Shown: positions 57,945 to 64,000 of the stretch, piece after piece
How the letters are laid out: each line of letters starts with the position of its first letter
Position numbering within the stretch: the first letter of the stretch is position 1
NCBI RefSeq assembly: GCF_963576615.1
Contig: NC_088717.1
Span: forward strand, 59,446,749 to 59,510,748
Reading direction: 5' to 3'
Length of the DNA: 64,000 nt
DNA from: Watersipora subatra
Lineage: Eukaryota; Bryozoa; Gymnolaemata; Cheilostomatida; Watersiporidae
The notes under the pieces: generated by a model
The model's database searches: none
The model's input: only the letters and a program-made list of their open reading frames with translations
Told to the model about the DNA's origin: nothing
Position numbers and translations under genes: made by a program

Positions 57945-58250
57945 GTACAGAAAATTTATTTGTAATTAACATATACAGCATTTATCATTCTAACTTTCAA
58001 ATTAAGGTGTTTCGTTTATTTCTGTGTACTAAGTTTATTTCTGTGTAATCCGTACTTCACCAGCTGCAGTGCCTACTACATATCTATACTGATAGCGATA
58101 GTCTTTGGGCCATGTGAATTTAAGCATTTTTCTTCAAATTTGGGCAAACATTTTTTTCTGGTATGGCTTCACGCATAACGCTAGCTTCAGTGTTAAATGG
58201 GAAGCCAAGAAAGACTGGCATGTTTAATATTAAATACAAATTATACATAG
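57945..58250. other. Stretch with no recognised feature
   Basis: AT-rich; repeated TTTATTTCTGTGTA words at 58015-58050. It may be the decayed 5' part of the copia fragment that follows. Confidence 0.35.
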
Positions 58251-58254
58251 GCAA

Positions 58255-59280
58255 GCAGCTCTCCAAAACTTATCCTTAGTCAAAGCAGCTACTTAGCAAA
58301 AGTATATTGTGCAATTCGGTCACAGTATGATTTGGCTTAAGAATCACAGAGATATAGTAGTCGCTAAATATAGTTTGATAAACATGTTGTGCTATCTAGA
58401 TGATCATGATACATGGCATGATAGAATTGCTCACGTATGTAACACTGCTATATGGTGTTACGCGCAAACAGTCCTTGTAAATGGTGCTAGCCTATCCGAT
58501 GGGAACATAGATTTGTGTGGAACTTATGTCAAAGGCGAAATAATCAAGTTATCGTTTGAGTCTAGTAGTTGTATCGAACCAAAGAGAACATTAAGTCTAG
58601 TTCATACTGACGTCTGATATTATGTTATCTTTATAGATGACTATTCTAGGCTTGAATATGTGTAGATTTTGGTAACAAGATGTTTCAAGATTGTAAGGCT
58701 AGGGTAAAGATAATGCATGTACTAGTAGCACAATGACCTTGCTCCTGAATGATTGAGGAGGTGAGTTACATAAGGAGGTGAGTACTCGTCACTTGAGTTC
58801 ACAGACTTTCTTCGAGTCAACAGTATTTCTGAATTAAAGATAGTCAACGCATTATTCTTCATAGCAGAACTGGTGTGCAGGAAAGTTTAATCATACTGTT
58901 TGTGAATCAGCCAAAGCGATGATTATCGACGGTAATCGCCCGACATCACTCTGGCTGAAGCTATCACTACACCAGTATACGTGAAAAATTGCCTACCTAC
59001 TGCCACAACCCATTATCTTACTACACCCTACAAGCTGTGGCATAGATTAACACTTAACATCGGCAATCTATGTGTATTTGGTTCATATTCACAAATATAG
59101 TCAAATTCACACATCTCAGACGAGCTTGGCAGCAAATTTGGCGATAAAGCCGACATGATGGTGTTTGTGAGTTACAGAAAGCTATCGAAAGCCAGCTGTA
59201 TGATCAAACACGATATGATACGCGATGAAGATAAGCTTGGTACCCCTCAGCCTACCGTATTTGACAAACTACAATGAAGA
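58255..59280 (+). pseudogene. Decayed Ty1/copia-type retrotransposon fragment (pre-integrase and integrase)
   Basis: The open frame at 58309-58617 contains a WHDRIAHV block, then a spaced Cys and LSLVHTDV, the order seen in copia GAG-pre-integrase and the start of the integrase core. After a TGA the same frame continues with YVIFIDDYSRLEYV, the integrase core strand, then a TAG. Farther on, in shifted frames, come TTPYKLW and LCVFGS (about 59010-59085) and then FVSYRK (about 59165), typical of the integrase C-terminal region. Stops and frameshifts make it nonfunctional. No LTRs, reverse transcriptase or RNase H are visible. The 50-bp satellite begins about 130 bp after the last recognisable block. 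Confidence 0.72.
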
Positions 59281-59419
59281 CTCGTATCCAACACGTAACA
59301 CATGAAGGTCAGTGAGGCATGGCATATTGAGTCTGTAGTTATACATAGCAGTGTGCTTTTAAAAGCAATAACATTAGTAAACCTACAAGCTTGGGTGACA
59401 CCGTGTCAGGTGCTGAGTC

Positions 59420-62400
59420 TGAACAGTGGATCTAAGCAGCTGATGAAAACTATGCATCACTAGTAGACATGAACACTGGATACAAGCAGCTGATGAAGAC
59501 TATGCATCACTCATAGACATGAACACTGGATACAAGCAGCTGATGAAGACTATGCATTACTCATAGACATGAACACTGGATCTAAGCAGCTGATGAAGAC
59601 TCTGTGTCACTCGTAGACATGAACACTGGATCCAAGCCGCTGATGAAGACTATGGATCACTAATAGACATGAACACTGGATACAAGCAGCTGATAAAAAC
59701 TATGCGTCACTCGTAAACATGAACACTGGATCCAAGCAGTTGATAAAGACTATGCGTCACTCGTAGACATGAACACTGGATACAAGCAGCTGATGACGAC
59801 AATGTGTCACTCTTAGACATGAACACTGGATACAAGCAGCTGATGAAGACTATGCATCACTCGTAGACATAAACACTGGATCCAAGCAGTTGATGAAGAC
59901 TATGTGTCACTCTTAGACATGAACACTGGATACAAGCAGCTGATGAAGACTATGCATCACTCGTAAACATGAACACTGAATCCAAGCAGCTGATGTAGAC
60001 TATGTGTCACTCGTAGACATGAACACTGGATCCAAGCAGCTGATGAAGACTGTGCGTCACTCTTAGACATGAACACTGGATACAAGCAGCTGATGAAGAC
60101 TATGCGTCACTCTTAGACATGAACACTGGATACAAGCAGCTGATGAAGACTATGCATCACTCGTAAACATGAACACTGGATCCAACCAGCTGATGAAGAC
60201 TATGCATCACTCATAGACATGAACACTGGATCCAAGCCGCTGATGGAGACTATGGATCACTAATAGACATGAACACTGGATACAAGCAGCTGATAAAGAC
60301 TATGCGTCACTCTTAGACATGAACACTGGATACAAGCAGCTGATGAAGACTATGCATCACTCGTAAACATGAACACTGGATCCAAGCAGTTGATAAAGAC
60401 TATGCGTCACTCGTAGACATGAACACTGGATACAAGCAGCTGATGACGACAATGTGTCACTCATAGACATGAACACTGGATCCAAGCAGCTGATGAAGAC
60501 TATGCATCACTCTTAGACATGAACACTGGATCCAAGCAGCTGATGAAGACTATGCATCACTCTTAGACATGAACACTGGATACAAGCAGCTGATGACGAC
60601 AATGTGTCACTCATAGACATGAACACTGGATCCAAGCAGCTGATGAAGACTATGCATCACTAGTAGACATGAACACTGGATACAAGCAGCTGATAATGAC
60701 TATGCATCACTCGTAGACATAAACACTGGATCCAAGCAGTTGATGAAGACTATGTGTCACTCTTAGACATGAACACTGGATACAAGCAGCTGATGAAGAC
60801 TATGCGTCACTCTTAGACATGAACACTGGATACAAGCAGCTGATGAAGACTATGCATCACTCGTAAACATGAACACTGAATCCAAGCGGCTGATGTAGAC
60901 TATGTGTCACTCGTAGACATGAACACTGGATCCAAGCAGCTAATGAAGACTATGCATTGCTCGTAGACATGAACACTGGATACAAGCAGCTGATAAAGAC
61001 TATGCATCACTCGCAGACATGAACACTGGATCCAAGCAGCTGATGAAGACTATGTATCACTAGTAGACATAAACACTGGATCCAAGCAGTTGATGAAGAC
61101 TATGTGTCACTCTTAGACATGAACACTGGATACAAGCAGCTGATGAAGACTATGCATCACTCGTAAACATGAACACTGAATCCAAGCAGCTGATGTAGAC
61201 TATGTGTCACTCGTAGACATGAACACTGGATCCAAGCAGCTGATGAAGACTGTGCGTCACTCTTAGACATGAACACTGGATACAAGCAGCTGATGAAGAC
61301 TATGCGTCACTCTTAGACATGAACACTGGATACAAGCAGCTGATGAAGACTATGCATCACTCGTAAACATGAACACTGGATCCAACCAGCTGATGAAGAC
61401 TATGCATCACTCATAGACATGAACACTGGATCCAAGCCGCTGATGGAGACTATGGATCACTAATAGACATGAACACTGGATACAAGCAGCTGATAAAGAC
61501 TATGCGTCACTCTTAGACATGAACACTGGATACAAGCAGCTGATGAAGACTATGCATCACTCATAGACATGAACACTGGATACAAGTAGCTGATGAAGAC
61601 TATGCGTCACTCGTAGACATGAACACTGGATACAAGTAGCTGATGAAGACTATGCGTCACTCGTAGACATGAACACTGGATCCAAGCAGCTGATGAAGAC
61701 TATGCATCACTCGTAGACATGGACACCTGATCGAACCAGCTGATGAAGACTATGCATCACTCATAGACATGAACACTGGATCCAAGCCGCTGATGAAGAC
61801 TATGGATCACTAATAGACATGAACACTGGATACAAGCAGCTGATGAAGACTATGCGTCACTCTTAGACATGAACACTGGATACAAGCAGCTGATGAAGAC
61901 TATGCATCACTCGTAAACATGAACACTGAATCCAAGCGGCTGATGTAGACTATGTGTCACTCGTAGACATGAACACTGGATCCAAGCAGCTAATGAAGAC
62001 TATGCATTGCTCGTAGACATGAACACTGGATACAAGCAGCTGATAAAGACTATGCATCACTCGCAGACATGAACACTGGATCCAAGCAGCTGATGAAGAC
62101 TATGTATCACTAGTAGACATAAACACTGGATCCAAGCAGTTGATGAAGACTATGTGTCACTCTTAGACATGAACACTGGATACAAGCAGCTGATGAAGAC
62201 TATGCATCACTCGTAAACATGAACACTGAATCCAAGCAGCTGATGTAGACTATGTGTCACTCGTAGACATGAACACTGGATCCAAGCAGCTGATGAAGAC
62301 TGTGCGTCACTCTTAGACATGAACACTGGATACAAGCAGCTGATGAAGACTATGCGTCACTCGTAGACATGAACACTGGATACAAGTAGCTGATGAAGAC

Positions 62401-64000
62401 TATGCGTCACTCGTAGACATGAACACTGGATCCAAGCAGCTGATGAAGACTATGCATCACGCGTAGACATGGACACCTGATCCAACCAGCTGATGAAGAC
62501 TATGCATCACTCATAGACATGAACACTGGATCCAAGCCGCTGATGAAGACTATGGATCACTAATAGACATGAACACTGGATACAAGCAGCTGATAAAAAC
62601 TATGCGTCACTCGTAAACATGAACACTGGATCCAAGCAGTTGATAAAGACTATGCGTCACTCGTAGACATGAACACTGGATACAAGCAGCTGATGACGAC
62701 AATGTGTCACTCTTAGACATGAACACTGGATACAAGCAGCTGATGAAGACTATGCATCACTCGTAGACATGGACACTGGATCCAACCAGCTGATGAAGAC
62801 TATGCATCACTCATAGACATGAACACTGGATCCAAGCCGCTGATGAAGACTATGGATCACTAATAGACATGAACACTGGATACAAGCAGCTGATAAAGAC
62901 TATGCATCACTCTTAGACATGAACCCTGGATACAAGCAGCTGATGAAGACTATGCATCACTCGTAAACATGAACACTGGATCCAAGCAGTTGATAAAGAC
63001 TATGCGTCACTCGTAGACATGAACACTGGATACAAGCAGCTGATGACGACAATGTGTCACTCATAGACATGAACACTGGATCCAAGCAGCTGATGAAGAC
63101 TATGCATCACTAGTAGACATGAACACTGGATACAAGCAGCTGATAATGACTATGCATCACTCGTAGACATAAACACTGGATCCAAGCAGTTGATGAAGAC
63201 TATGTGTCACTCTTAGACATGAACACTGGATACAAGCAGCTGATGAAGACTATGCGTCACTCTTAGACATGAACACTGGATACAAGCAGCTGATGAAGAC
63301 TATGCATCACTCGTAAACATGAACACTGAATCCAAGCGGCTGATGTAGACTATGTGTCACTCGTAGACATGAACACTGGATCCAAGCAGCTAATGAAGAC
63401 TATGCATTGCTCGTAGACATGAACACTGGATACAAGCAGCTGATAAAGACTATGCATCACTCGCAGACATGAACACTGGATCCAAGCAGCTGATGAAGAC
63501 TATGTATCACTAGTAGACATAAACACTGGATCCAAGCAGTTGATGAAGACTATGTGTCACTCTTAGACATGAACACTGGATACAAGCAGCTGATGAAGAC
63601 TATGCATCACTCGTAAACATGAACACTGAATCCAAGCAGCTGATGTAGACTATGTGTCACTCGTAGACATGAACACTGGATCCAAGCAGCTGATGAAGAC
63701 TGTGCGTCACTCTTAGACATGAACACTGGATACAAGCAGCTGATGAAGACTATGCGTCACTCTTAGACATGAACACTGGATACAAGCAGCTGATGAAGAC
63801 TATGCATCACTCGTAAACATGAACACTGGATCCAAGCAGCTGATGAAGACAATGCGTCACTCATAGACATGAACACTGGATCCAAGCAGCTGATGAAGAC
63901 TATGCATCACTCGTAGACATGAACACTGGATCCAAGGAACTGATGCAGACTATATGTCACCCGTAGACATGAACACTGGATCCAAGCATCTGATGAAGAC
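59420..64000. repeat. 50-bp satellite, about 91 copies, running off the window
   Basis: The unit is GAACACTGGATACAAGCAGC, TGATGAAGACTATGCATCAC, TCGTAGACAT, strictly 50 bp. Variant units recur at multiples of 50: for example TAATGAAGAC-TATGCATTGC at 60941, 61991 and 63391 (21 and 28 units apart). Blocks of tens of units have therefore been copied as wholes. Since 50 is not a multiple of three, no frame is kept. The right boundary is outside the window. Confidence 0.96.

Noticed and set aside
1-64000. CRISPR arrays
   Set aside because: Many direct repeats are present but units are contiguous without unique spacers, and the genome is eukaryotic.

Overview
The window is animal nuclear DNA. Three to four genes are split by introns with canonical GT-AG ends. 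It is AT-rich, has no operon structure, and carries many transposon remnants. Minisatellites are extremely abundant: I count about 25 sizeable tandem arrays covering roughly a third of the window (about 21 kb). A marine invertebrate, perhaps a lophotrochozoan, fits the SINE style, the cell-surface gene types and the intron layout, but that is an inference and no gene here fixes the species.

Layout. 1-11456: intergenic DNA. It holds short minisatellites, a long-TIR non-autonomous DNA element with a solo LTR nested in it (576-1909), a 2.46 kb element bounded by inverted repeats of iterated GGCGACA motifs (4640-7102), and a possible degraded pogo-like element (9051-10166). 11457-20422 (+): a 9-exon gene for a 409-residue, three-Ig-domain, probably GPI-anchored cell-surface protein of lachesin/IgLON type. 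A piggyBac-like element and a second copy of the upstream long-TIR element sit in its introns. 21671-26388 (+): a 7-exon gene for a 220-residue secreted CUB-like domain protein with a hydrophobic C-terminus. 26958-45634 (+): a long gene encoding a Thr-rich mucin-like segment followed by five copies of a 10-cysteine module that I do not recognise. Each module is carried by a repeated exon cassette with the same intron phases. The CUB exons are phase-compatible with the mucin exon, so these two genes may be one alternatively spliced locus. 46217-55615 (-): the 3' eleven exons of mitochondrial intermediate peptidase (MIPEP); the N-terminal third lies beyond the window or was not found. 55616-64000: SINE-like copies, a pogo-like element with a hAT-like palindromic MITE nested in it, a decayed Ty1/copia integrase fragment, and a 50-bp satellite running off the right edge.

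The Ig, CUB and mucin/cysteine genes are consecutive on the + strand and all look extracellular or cell-surface. MIPEP is convergent to them and is a housekeeping mitochondrial protease with no evident functional link. Almost all long reading frames in the window outside these exons are by-products of tandem repeats. Exon coordinates were derived by hand from splice consensus, phase continuity and, for MIPEP, remembered similarity to the human protein.
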